NCBI GenBank assembly: GCA_049587975.1
Contig: JBAVEY010000385.1
Coordinates: forward strand, 1 to 33,696
Direction: 5' to 3'
From: DASSJM01 sp049587975
GTDB lineage: Bacteria > Actinomycetota > UBA4738 > HRBIN12
Length of the DNA stretch: 33,696 nt
Of this stretch, positions 22,131 to 30,430 are shown piece by piece; the first letter of the stretch is position 1; each line of letters opens with the position of its first letter. Under the pieces are notes generated by a model. The model had not been told where the DNA came from. It did not search any database and saw only the letters and a list, made by a program, of their open reading frames with translations. Position numbers and translations under genes: made by a program.

Positions 22131-22985
22131 GTGGGAGAGCGCGGCCACGAGCCGGTCATGGTCGACGAGGTGCTCCGGTTCCTCGGCGCGGCCACCACGG
22201 TGGTCGACATGACCCTGGGAGCCGGCGGTCACGCGGACGCACTCCTTTCTTCCGGCGTCGAACGGGTCATCGGCATCGACCGCGACCCCGAGGCGATCGA
22301 GCTCGCCACCGTGCGGCTCGCGCGGTTCGGCGAGCGCTTCACCGCCGTGCGGACCCGGTTCTCGCAGGTGCCCGCGGAGAGCCGGGTCGACGGCGTGCTG
22401 TTCGATCTCGGCGTGAGCTCGATGCAGCTCGACCGACCCGAACGGGGGTTCTCCTACCGCCACCCGGGTCCGCTCGACATGCGGATGGGCCCCGACGGCG
22501 AGCGCGCGATGGACATCGTGAACACGGCGACGGAGGAGGAGCTCGCCCGGATCGTCTTCGAGTACGGGGAGGAGCGGCGTTCGCGCCGGGTGGCGGCGGC
22601 GATCGTCCGGGCGAGGTCCCGCTCGCCGATCGAGACCACCGACGAGCTTGCGGGTGTGGTCGCGAGCGCCCTGGGGGCGCGGCGGGGCGGCCCCCACCCC
22701 GCCCGCCGGACGTTCCAGGCGCTGCGCATCGCGGTCAACCGGGAGCTGGAGGAGCTCGCCGCGTCCCTGCCTCGAGCGGTGGACATCCTCGCTCCCGGCG
22801 GCCGCGTGGTGGTGATCGCGTACCACTCGCTCGAGGACCGCATCGTCAAGCGCTTCCTCATCGCGGCTCCCGACCTCCGGGTCCTGACCAAGAAGCCCCT
22901 GCGACCCACGGCAGCCGAGGCGAAGGGGAACCCGAGATCGCGGAGCGCGAAACTCCGTGCCGCCGAGCGGAGCGTCGCCGCGTGA
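22131..22985 (+). CDS. rsmH: 16S rRNA (cytosine-1402-N4)-methyltransferase RsmH (MraW)
   Basis: Methylates N4 of C1402 in the decoding centre of 16S rRNA using S-adenosylmethionine. 284 residues, slightly shorter than the 310-320 of E. coli. Seen: GHEPVMVDEVLRFL at the start, the SAM site VVDMTLGAGGHADALL at 23-38, VIGIDRDPEAI, the DGVLFDLGVSSMQLD block with its catalytic loop, and the C-terminal VIAYHSLEDRIVKRF. The GTG start has a weak G-rich ribosome site (GGTCGGGGCG), and its translation may be coupled to the preceding micropeptide. It overlaps ftsL by GTGA. Confidence 0.95.
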   Translation: MGERGHEPVMVDEVLRFLGAATTVVDMTLGAGGHADALLSSGVERVIGIDRDPEAIELATVRLARFGERFTAVRTRFSQVPAESRVDGVLFDLGVSSMQLDRPERGFSYRHPGPLDMRMGPDGERAMDIVNTATEEELARIVFEYGEERRSRRVAAAIVRARSRSPIETTDELAGVVASALGARRGGPHPARRTFQALRIAVNRELEELAASLPRAVDILAPGGRVVVIAYHSLEDRIVKRFLIAAPDLRVLTKKPLRPTAAEAKGNPRSRSAKLRAAERSVAA

Positions 22986-23440
22986 GCCAGCCCGCACGCC
23001 GGCTCGAGCCGGAGCCTCGTCCCGCGGTCCCACGCAGGCCCGCACGTCGGGTCGCGCCCGTCGTCGCCCGGCCGATCAACGAACGACGCCGCCAGGCCTC
23101 CGGGCGTCGGCCGAGGCGACGCCGGTCGATCGGGTTCGTGATCCTTTCGTCGGCCATCGTGGGATCGATGGTGTTCGGCATCGTGGTCGTGAACGTCCTG
23201 CTCGCACAGACGTCGTTCCGCATCGACGACGCGGAACGACACCTCGAGGCGCTGTCCGATGACCACCTCGAGCTGGTGCGCGAGCAGGCCACCCTGTCCG
23301 CTCCGGGCCGGATCTCCGCCTGGGCCAGCCGGCACGGCATGCGTCTCCCCGACGACATCCGCATCCTCCACGCGCCCGGTTCGGGCTCGGCGGATCCGGC
23401 CGGAGCGGACCCCGCATCGAAGGGCGAGCCGCCCTCGTGA
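22982..23440 (+). CDS. ftsL: FtsL-like septum formation protein
   Basis: 152-residue bitopic membrane protein. A long Arg/Pro-rich cytoplasmic N-terminus (1-48, ending GRRPRRRRS) is followed by one transmembrane helix at about 50-75 (FVILSSAIVGSMVFGIVVVN) and a short periplasmic-side heptad segment (RIDDAERHLEALSDDHLELV), the pattern of FtsL. FtsL forms the FtsQLB complex that activates FtsW-FtsI at the septum. Sequence is poorly conserved in this family; assignment rests on topology and on its position between rsmH and ftsI. GTGA overlaps join it to both neighbours. The tail is Pro/Ser/Ala-rich and probably disordered. Confidence 0.82.
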   Translation: MSQPARRLEPEPRPAVPRRPARRVAPVVARPINERRRQASGRRPRRRRSIGFVILSSAIVGSMVFGIVVVNVLLAQTSFRIDDAERHLEALSDDHLELVREQATLSAPGRISAWASRHGMRLPDDIRILHAPGSGSADPAGADPASKGEPPS

Positions 23441-25152
23441 GCCGACCGCCGGCGGGAAGGCTGGTGGCCCTGTTCGCCGGGATGGTGCTCGCGTTCGGAG
23501 CGATCTCCGTCCGGCTCGCGGTCCTGCAGGTCAGCCAGGCTCGGGAGCTCCAGGATCGCGCCTTCGACCAGCGGGTCCGAACGATCGATCTCCCTGCGCA
23601 ACGAGGGCAGATCCTGGATCGCAACGGCGCGAGGCTCGCGCTGTCCACCCCCGCCACCGACGTCTATGCGGACCCGCGCCTGGTGGACGATCCGTGGGGG
23701 ACGGCGACGCGCCTGTCGCCGGTCATCGATGTTCCGGTTCCCCGGCTCGTCGACGCGCTGACCTCCGAGGGGACCTTCGTCTACCTGGCGCGCCATCTCG
23801 ATCGCGCCCCCTCCGAACGCATCGACCGGATGGCGCTGCCCGGGATCGGTCTGCTCCCGACCTCCAAGCGCTCGTACCCGGCCGGACCGCTCGCGTCGCA
23901 GGTCGTGGGCTTCGTCGGGACCGATGGCGTCGGGCTCACCGGTCTCGAGCTCGAGTACCAGGACGTCCTGGCGGGGACCCCGGGGGAGTTGACCCACGAG
24001 CTGGGCCTGTCGGGGCAGTCGATCGTCGGCGGGATCGACGACGAACGGGCGCCGATCGCCGGCTCATCCCTCGTGACCACCCTCGATCGCGATCTCCAAT
24101 ATCACGCGCAGACGGCGCTCGAGGACGCGGTCAAGGCGCAGGGTGCCCGCGGCGGCACGGTCATCGTGATGGATCCCCACACCGGCGAGATCCTCGCGAT
24201 GGTGAGCTACCCCTGGTTCGATCCCAACGCCTTCGAGGACGCGCCGGCCGGCACCTATCGGAACCGGGCGGTCACCGACGCGTACGAACCCGGGTCGACG
24301 AACAAGGTGATCACCGCCGCCGCCGCGATCCAGGAACAGGCGATCCCCCTCGGGATGCGGCTGATCGTCCCCTGGACGATGCCGGTCGGCGACTACGTGA
24401 TCCACGACTCGCATCCGCACGGACCGATGCCGATGACGCTCGGTGACATCGTCGCCGAGTCGAGCAACATCGGCGCCGTCAAGGTCGCGGACCGGCTCGG
24501 CTCGGCGGCGCTCGCGACGTACCTCGCGCGGTTCGGGCTCGGGCATGCCACCGGCGTCGGGTTCCCGGGGGAGTCCAACGGCATCATGCTCCCGCTCGAC
24601 GACTGGAGCGACACGAGCCTGGCCACGATGGCGTACGGCCAGGGGATCGCCGCGACGCCCCTGCAGATGGTCTCGGTGTACTCGACGATCGCGAACGACG
24701 GCCGTTGGGTGCAGCCCAAGCTGGTACGTGGCACGATCGATCCCGAGGGTTCGTTCGAGCAGGCAGGGACGCAAACGCCTCGACGGGTCGTGTCGGCGGC
24801 GACCGCGCACATGGTCACCCGGATGCTCGCCTACGCGGTCGAGGACGGGACCGGCACGAACGCCCAGATCCCGGGGTACCAGGTCGCGGGCAAGACGGGG
24901 ACGGCTCGGATCCCGTCCGACGACGGGTCGGGCTATCTCGAGGATGCGTACATCGCGTCGTTCATCGGGTACCTCCCGGCCGGGGCCCCGAAGGTCGTGA
25001 TCGCGGCCATCCTGGATCGCCCCGCCGCCGTCTACGGCGGGCTGGCGGCCGCCCCGTTGTTCCATCGCGTGGCGCTCGCCGCGATCACACGCCTCGGCAT
25101 CACGCCGGCCGAGCGGGTGCCCCTGCCCCCCCACGCCCTGCCGGTCGGATGA
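23437..25152 (+). CDS. ftsI: Septal penicillin-binding protein (FtsI / PBP3, class B)
   Basis: Class B PBP, the septal transpeptidase that cross-links new peptidoglycan with FtsW. 571 residues: one N-terminal membrane helix (about 10-30), the pedestal starting at RGQILDRNGARLALS, and the transpeptidase domain from about 240. Active-site motifs are complete: STNK with Ser287 and Lys290, SSN at 342-344, and KTG at 486-488. No C-terminal PASTA repeats. The GTG start overlaps ftsL by four bases. Substrate is lipid-II-derived glycan with meso-DAP stems, judging from MurE. It ends at the ATGA that could start murE. Confidence 0.95.
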   Translation: MSRPPAGRLVALFAGMVLAFGAISVRLAVLQVSQARELQDRAFDQRVRTIDLPAQRGQILDRNGARLALSTPATDVYADPRLVDDPWGTATRLSPVIDVPVPRLVDALTSEGTFVYLARHLDRAPSERIDRMALPGIGLLPTSKRSYPAGPLASQVVGFVGTDGVGLTGLELEYQDVLAGTPGELTHELGLSGQSIVGGIDDERAPIAGSSLVTTLDRDLQYHAQTALEDAVKAQGARGGTVIVMDPHTGEILAMVSYPWFDPNAFEDAPAGTYRNRAVTDAYEPGSTNKVITAAAAIQEQAIPLGMRLIVPWTMPVGDYVIHDSHPHGPMPMTLGDIVAESSNIGAVKVADRLGSAALATYLARFGLGHATGVGFPGESNGIMLPLDDWSDTSLATMAYGQGIAATPLQMVSVYSTIANDGRWVQPKLVRGTIDPEGSFEQAGTQTPRRVVSAATAHMVTRMLAYAVEDGTGTNAQIPGYQVAGKTGTARIPSDDGSGYLEDAYIASFIGYLPAGAPKVVIAAILDRPAAVYGGLAAAPLFHRVALAAITRLGITPAERVPLPPHALPVG

Positions 25153-25188
25153 GCGTCCGCGCGCACGGGGGTGCCCCAACGCAGGCGA

Positions 25189-25194
25189 TAGGCT
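25189..25194 (+). promoter_or_regulatory. Possible internal -10 element for murE
   Basis: TAGGCT lies eight bases before GTG 25203, the spacing seen for leaderless genes here. It would let murE and the genes after it be transcribed without the mraZ promoter. No -35 is clear. Confidence 0.3.
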
Positions 25195-25202
25195 CAGGGG
25201 CC

Positions 25203-26663
25203 GTGGCCCCACCCCCTTCCCGCACGCTCGGCGCTCTCGCCTCCGCGCTCGTGGATCGCGAGATCCGAGGAGACGCCGGCGTCCCCGTCACGAGCCTGTG
25301 CTACCGATCCGCCGACGCCGCGCCCGGCGCGCTGTTCTTCTGCGTCCGTGGGAGCGCCGCCGACGGGCACGCGTTCGCCGACGACGCGGTCGCGAGCGGC
25401 GCCGTAGCGCTCGTCGTCGACCGCTGGCTCCGGACGGACGTCGCGCAGGTGCTCGTGCGGGACGTCCGCGCGGCGATGGGCCCCGTCTCTGCGGTGTTCT
25501 ACGGGCGTCCTGCCGACGCGATGACCGTCGCCGGCGTGACCGGCACGAACGGCAAGACGACCACCACGTTCCTGCTCGAGGCCGTGTTCCGCGCGGACGG
25601 GCGCACCCCCGGGATCATCGGGACCACCGGGGTCCGGATCGACGGCCGCCCCCAGCCCCTGCCGCGCACGACCCCCGAGGCGCCCGACCTGCAGCGATGG
25701 TTCGCGGCGATGGCGCACGAGGGCGTCGATGCGGTCGCGATGGAGGTCTCGTCCCACGGCCTTGAGCAACACCGCGTCGACGGCGTCCGGTACGCCGTCG
25801 CCGTGTTCACGAACCTGTCGCAGGATCACCTCGACTACCACGGGTCGATGGAGGAGTACTTCGTCGCGAAGGCGCGCCTATTCACGCCGTCGATGAGCGA
25901 CCGGGCCGTGGTGAACGCCGACGACGAGGAGGGACGTCGTCTGCTCGGGTCGGGCCTGCCGACGATGACGTACGGGGTCGCGGCCGATGCCGACGTCCGT
26001 GCGACGGAGGTGGAGTCCACGCCGGCGGGCATCGCGTTCCTGGCGGACGGGATCCGGATCAGCTCGCCGCTCCGCGGGTCCTTCAACGTCGAGAACTGCC
26101 TGGCGGCGTTCGCCGCCGCGCGCTCGCTCGGGATCGACGACGCGGTCGCGGCCGACGCGATCTCCTCCGTCCGAGGGGTTCCCGGGCGCGTGGAACCCGT
26201 CGAGGCGGGCCAGGGATTCCTCGTCGTGGTCGACTACGCGCACACGCCGACGAGCGTCCAGAACGTGCTGCGCGCGGCGCGCGGGCTGGCGAGCGACCGG
26301 GTGATCGTTGTGATGGGGTGCGGCGGCGACCGCGACCGGGGGAAGCGCCCCCGGATGGGTTTCGCCGCGACGGCCAACGCCGACCTCGCGATCATCACGA
26401 GCGACAACCCTCGGAGCGAGGATCCGCTCGCGATCATCGCCGAGATCACACCGGGGGCCGGACGCGGCGGGGGTCGCTTCGTCGTCGAGCCGGACCGGCG
26501 GGCGGCGATCCGTCTCGCGGTGCGCGAGGCCGGGCGGGGCGACGTCGTGGTGATCGCCGGCAAGGGGCACGAGACCTACCAGGAGCTCGCGGACCGGACG
26601 ATCCCGTTCGACGACCGCACGGTGGCCGAGGAAGAACTGCGCTCGACGGGGAACGCGCGGTGA
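25203..26663 (+). CDS. murE: UDP-MurNAc-L-Ala-D-Glu:meso-DAP ligase (MurE)
   Basis: ATP-dependent ligase that adds meso-diaminopimelate to UDP-MurNAc-dipeptide. 486 residues: the N-terminal UDP-binding domain, the ATP loop GTNGKTT at 114-120, EVSSHGLEQHRV with the active-site His, NLSQDHLDYHG, and a Lys in VAKARLF expected to be carbamylated. DNPR at 401-404 selects meso-DAP rather than lysine. GTG 25203 is chosen because it has an AGGGG stretch close upstream and the domain begins five residues later. ATG 25149 overlaps the ftsI stop (ATGA), would add 18 residues and is a fair alternative. Ends with a GTGA overlap into murF. Confidence 0.95.
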   Translation: MAPPPSRTLGALASALVDREIRGDAGVPVTSLCYRSADAAPGALFFCVRGSAADGHAFADDAVASGAVALVVDRWLRTDVAQVLVRDVRAAMGPVSAVFYGRPADAMTVAGVTGTNGKTTTTFLLEAVFRADGRTPGIIGTTGVRIDGRPQPLPRTTPEAPDLQRWFAAMAHEGVDAVAMEVSSHGLEQHRVDGVRYAVAVFTNLSQDHLDYHGSMEEYFVAKARLFTPSMSDRAVVNADDEEGRRLLGSGLPTMTYGVAADADVRATEVESTPAGIAFLADGIRISSPLRGSFNVENCLAAFAAARSLGIDDAVAADAISSVRGVPGRVEPVEAGQGFLVVVDYAHTPTSVQNVLRAARGLASDRVIVVMGCGGDRDRGKRPRMGFAATANADLAIITSDNPRSEDPLAIIAEITPGAGRGGGRFVVEPDRRAAIRLAVREAGRGDVVVIAGKGHETYQELADRTIPFDDRTVAEEELRSTGNAR

Positions 26664-28018
26664 TCGAGCGCCCGCTGTCCGCGATCGCGTCGGCCGTACG
26701 CGGCGAGCTCCGAGCACCCGACGCCGTCGTCTCGGCCGTCGCGACGGATTCCCGGGCCGTGGCGCCCGGCGACCTGTTCGTCGCGATCGCCGGCGAACGC
26801 GTCGACGGCCACGACTTCGTCGCGGAGGCGTTCGAGCGGGGTGCGGCCGCCGCTCTGGTGGATCGACCCGTCGTCGGGACCGCGATCGAGGTGACGGACA
26901 CGGGTCGCGCGCTGCTCGACCTCGCGAGCGACGAGCGGGCGCGCATGACCGACGCCCGCGTGGTCGGGGTCACGGGATCGAACGGGAAGACCTCGGCCAA
27001 GGACCTGGCCGCCGCGGTCGTCGGCACACGCTTACGGACGCACGCGAGCCCCGCGTCGTTCAACAACGAGATCGGGCTCCCGATGACGCTGCTCGGCGCG
27101 GAACCGGGCGTGGAGATCGTCGTCGCGGAGATGGGAGCCCGGCATGAGGGCGACGTCGCGCTGCTCTGCGACGTCGCTCGCCCCGACGCGGTGGTCGTGA
27201 CCAACGTCGGGGTGGCCCACATGGAGGTCTTCGGGTCGTGGGAAGCGATCGTTCGAGCGGGTGCGGAGCCGGTGGAACGGCTCGGCGCTCACGGCACGGC
27301 GATCTTGAACGCGGACGATCACGTCGCCCGGGGGTACGCGGACCGATGCGAGGGCAGCGTCGTCACGTTCGGCATCGACCCGTCGGCCGACGTGCGTGCC
27401 GAGGGCATCGAGCTCGGCCCCGACGCCAGGGCGAGCTTCGCCTTGGTCGCAGCGGGAGAGGCGGAGCGCGTCGAGCTCGCCGTCCCGGGCGAGCACATGG
27501 TCTCGAACGCGCTCGCCGCGGCGGCGGTCGGGCGGTGGGCCGGGATGACGCTCGCCGAGTGCGCCGCGGCGCTGAAGGGTGCCGGCGTCGCCCGGTGGCG
27601 CATGGAAACCTTCACGGGGGCATCGGCGATCGTGGTCGTGAACGACACGTACAACGCGAACCCCGAGTCGATGGCCGCGGCGCTCAAGACCGCGCGGTGG
27701 ATGGCCACGGGAGCGCGGCTCGCCGCGGTGCTCGGCCACATGGCCGAGCTCGGGCCGATCTCGTTCGCGGAGCACGAGCGGCTGGGCGAGCTCGTGGTGA
27801 GGATCGGCGTCGAACGCCTGATCACCGTGGGCGACCAGGCGCGAGCCATCGCACGCGCGGCGATCCGCGAGGGTCAGCTGCCGGAGGAGGTCGCCTCCTA
27901 CGATCGGCCCGAGGAGGCCGCGGAGGACGTGCGCTCGTGGGCGGGGGCGGGCGACGTCGTCCTGGTGAAGGGCTCGCGGGTCGCGGGCCTGGAGCGCGCG
28001 GCGGAGGCGCTGCGGTGA
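26660..28018 (+). CDS. murF: UDP-MurNAc-tripeptide D-Ala-D-Ala ligase (MurF)
   Basis: Adds D-Ala-D-Ala to the UDP-MurNAc-tripeptide, the last cytoplasmic ligation before lipid I. 452 residues with the MurF order: N-terminal domain with TDSRAVAPGDLFVAIAGE, ATP loop GSNGKTS at 106-112, FNNEIGLPMTLL, the EMGARHEGDV block typical of MurF, and VNDTYNANPESM in the C-terminal domain. GTG 26660 overlaps the murE stop; the N-terminal domain begins at residue 4, so this start is well supported. The frame is open further upstream inside murE by chance. Confidence 0.95.
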   Translation: MIERPLSAIASAVRGELRAPDAVVSAVATDSRAVAPGDLFVAIAGERVDGHDFVAEAFERGAAAALVDRPVVGTAIEVTDTGRALLDLASDERARMTDARVVGVTGSNGKTSAKDLAAAVVGTRLRTHASPASFNNEIGLPMTLLGAEPGVEIVVAEMGARHEGDVALLCDVARPDAVVVTNVGVAHMEVFGSWEAIVRAGAEPVERLGAHGTAILNADDHVARGYADRCEGSVVTFGIDPSADVRAEGIELGPDARASFALVAAGEAERVELAVPGEHMVSNALAAAAVGRWAGMTLAECAAALKGAGVARWRMETFTGASAIVVVNDTYNANPESMAAALKTARWMATGARLAAVLGHMAELGPISFAEHERLGELVVRIGVERLITVGDQARAIARAAIREGQLPEEVASYDRPEEAAEDVRSWAGAGDVVLVKGSRVAGLERAAEALR

Positions 28019-28040
28019 CGACGCGTGGTGGGGGACGTTC

Positions 28041-29096
28041 GTGAGACAGATCCTGATCGCGGCCGCCGTCGGTCTGTCCGTGACGTTGCTCGGCACACCG
28101 ATCGCGATCCGGCTGTTCCGGTTGTGGGGGTGGGGTCAGCGGATCCGCGAAGACGGCCCGCACACGCATCTGGAGAAGATGGGAACGCCGACGATGGGCG
28201 GAACGGTGATCATCGCCGGGATCGTCGCCGGCTACGTCGCGACGCGCATCGTGTTCACGACCGTGACGGCCGCTGGGATGGCGGTGCTGCTCGCGACGGT
28301 GCTCCTCGGCCTGCTCGGCTTCATCGACGACTTCATCAAGGTCCGACGCCGGCGCTCGCTCGGTCTGTCGAAGACGGCGAAGATCGCGGGGCAGGCGATG
28401 GTCGCCTTGATCTTCGGCATGGTCGCCGTCCGAGCGGCGGGCCTGCCGACCGAGCTGACGTTCATCCGCGCCACCGGCGTGGAGCTCGGCCTGTTGTTCT
28501 ACCTGTGGGTGTTCGTGATCCTCGCGGCCTCCTCCAACGCGGTGAACCTCACCGACGGGCTCGACGGTCTCGCCTCGGGCGCGTCGATCCTCGTGCTGTC
28601 GGCGTACGTGTTCATCGCGTTCTGGCAGTTCCGGCACACGTGCGGACTGATCCCAGGCGAGGCCTGCTACCCGATCGACGTGAACGCGGCGCTCGACCTC
28701 GCGATCGTGGCCGGCGCAGGAGCAGGTGCGACGGCCGGGTTCCTATGGTGGAACGCGGCACCGGCGCGGATCTTCATGGGGGACACCGGGTCGTTGGCGC
28801 TCGGCGGGCTCGTGGGCGCTCTGGCGATCGTGACCAGTACCCAGCTGTTGCTGGTGGTGCTCGGCGGACTGTTCGTGATCGAAGCGGCCTCGGTGATCGC
28901 ACAGGTGATCGCGTTCCGGGGGTTCCATCGCCGCGTCTTCCGCATGTCGCCGATCCATCACCATTTCGAGCTCGCCGGATGGCCCGAGTTCACGGTCATC
29001 GTCCGGTTCTGGATCGTGACCGGGCTGTGCGTCGCCGTCGGCCTCGGGTTGTTCTACACGGACTTCGTCAGCCGCGGCGGATTGGGACTCGAGTGA
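28041..29096 (+). CDS. mraY: Phospho-MurNAc-pentapeptide transferase (MraY)
   Basis: Polytopic membrane enzyme that transfers phospho-MurNAc-pentapeptide to undecaprenyl phosphate, making lipid I. 351 residues, about ten transmembrane helices. Active-site motifs: GTPTMGG at 48-54, FIDDFIK at 94-100, NLTDGLDGLA at 169-178, MGDTGSLALGG at 246-256 and MSPIHHHFEL near 298-307. Two Cys flank a loop at about 201-209 (CGLIPGEAC), and similar Cys occur in other actinobacterial MraY as far as I recall. GTG start with GGGGGA seven bases upstream; the 22-base gap after murF is the largest in this part of the operon. Overlaps murD by one base. Confidence 0.96.
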   Translation: MRQILIAAAVGLSVTLLGTPIAIRLFRLWGWGQRIREDGPHTHLEKMGTPTMGGTVIIAGIVAGYVATRIVFTTVTAAGMAVLLATVLLGLLGFIDDFIKVRRRRSLGLSKTAKIAGQAMVALIFGMVAVRAAGLPTELTFIRATGVELGLLFYLWVFVILAASSNAVNLTDGLDGLASGASILVLSAYVFIAFWQFRHTCGLIPGEACYPIDVNAALDLAIVAGAGAGATAGFLWWNAAPARIFMGDTGSLALGGLVGALAIVTSTQLLLVVLGGLFVIEAASVIAQVIAFRGFHRRVFRMSPIHHHFELAGWPEFTVIVRFWIVTGLCVAVGLGLFYTDFVSRGGLGLE

Positions 29097-30430
29097 TGGG
29101 CGCGTTCGACGGCGAGCACGCGGTTGTGGTCGGGGCGGGTGTCGCGGGCGTGGCAGCGGCGCGCGTGCTGGTCGCCGAGGGCGCGACGGTGCGCGTGAGC
29201 GAAGGGGTGCTCGACCGGCCGGGCGCGGCGGAGCTCCGCGCGGAGGGGATCGAGGTCCTCGACGGCGGCCATGCCCCCGAGCACCTCGACGGCGCGACCC
29301 TGGTGGTGCCGAGCCCGGGGGTCCCGCCCCACGCGGAGATCCTGACCTGGGCGGGCGAACGCGGGCTCCCCGTGTGGGGTGAGATGGAGCTCGGGGCGCG
29401 GCTCGCCCGGGTCCCGTACCTCGCGGTAACGGGGACCAACGGGAAGACCACGACGACGGGCATGCTGACGGCGTGCCTGCGCGCCGCCGGGCTCGACGCC
29501 GTGGCCTGCGGCAACATCGGCCATCCCTTCCCCGTGGCCGCTCGGGAGCGCCACGACGTGCTCGTCGTCGAGGTGTCCTCCTTCCAGCTCGTCACCCAGG
29601 AGTCGTTCCGTCCGCGCGTCTCGGTGCTCCTGAACCTGGCCCCCGATCACCTGGACTGGCACGGATCGGTCGCGGGCTACGGCGCGGCCAAGTCCAGGAT
29701 CTTCGCTCGCCAGGGTCCCGAGGACGTGCATGTGGGCAACCGCGATGACCGAGCGGCGGCCGCCGTGTCGCGGTCGGCTCCCGGTGAGATCCGCTGGTTC
29801 ACGACCGGTGAGCCGTCGGCAGGGGAGGCCGGGTTCCGCGACGGGGGGTTGACCGCGGGCTGGAGCGGGGCGGACCTCGGCCGTCCGCCGATCGACACGC
29901 CCGCGATGCGCGCCGACGCGGCGGCCTGCCTCGCGGTCGCCCACGCGTACGGCGTCGCGGACCAGGCGGTGGCGGATGGGCTCAGGGTGTTCGCTCCCGA
30001 ACCGCACCGCGGCGAGACGGTCGCGGCCCTCGACGGCGTCCGGTTCGTCGACAACTCGAAGGCGACGAACCCGCACGCGACGATCGCCGCCGTCGGAGAC
30101 GACGACGACGTGGTCCTGATCGCCGGGGGGGACGCCAAGGGCATCGACCTGTCGCCGCTCGCATCGCTTGCCCCGCATCTGGCGGGCGTGGTCGCCGTCG
30201 GCGCCGCGGCCGAGCGGGTCCGGTCGGCGTTCGAGGGTCGGGTCGCGGTCCGCGACGCCGGATCGATCGAGGAGGCCACGCGGATCGCGTTCGAGATCGC
30301 GCCGCCTCACGGGACCGTGTTGCTCGCGCCCGCCTGCGCGAGCTGGGACATGTTCGCGGACTACGCTGAGCGCGGTGAGCGGTTCGCGGCCGCGGCGCGA
30401 GCGCTCGCGAGGGAGGGAGCCCGGACGTGA
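29096..30430 (+). CDS. murD: UDP-MurNAc-L-alanine:D-glutamate ligase (MurD)
   Basis: Adds D-glutamate to UDP-MurNAc-L-Ala. 444 residues: N-terminal Rossmann-like domain VVVGAGVAGVAAARVL (10-25), ATP loop GTNGKTTT at 113-120, EVSSFQL, NLAPDHLDWHG, and the C-terminal domain with VDNSKATNPHAT and LAPACASWDMF, all diagnostic of MurD rather than MurC/E/F. Its ATG overlaps the mraY TGA by one base (TGATG), and its stop overlaps the ftsW GTG by four. The mid-region GEPSAGEAG to ADLGRPP is more variable than elsewhere. Confidence 0.95.
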   Translation: MGAFDGEHAVVVGAGVAGVAAARVLVAEGATVRVSEGVLDRPGAAELRAEGIEVLDGGHAPEHLDGATLVVPSPGVPPHAEILTWAGERGLPVWGEMELGARLARVPYLAVTGTNGKTTTTGMLTACLRAAGLDAVACGNIGHPFPVAARERHDVLVVEVSSFQLVTQESFRPRVSVLLNLAPDHLDWHGSVAGYGAAKSRIFARQGPEDVHVGNRDDRAAAAVSRSAPGEIRWFTTGEPSAGEAGFRDGGLTAGWSGADLGRPPIDTPAMRADAAACLAVAHAYGVADQAVADGLRVFAPEPHRGETVAALDGVRFVDNSKATNPHATIAAVGDDDDVVLIAGGDAKGIDLSPLASLAPHLAGVVAVGAAAERVRSAFEGRVAVRDAGSIEEATRIAFEIAPPHGTVLLAPACASWDMFADYAERGERFAAAARALAREGART

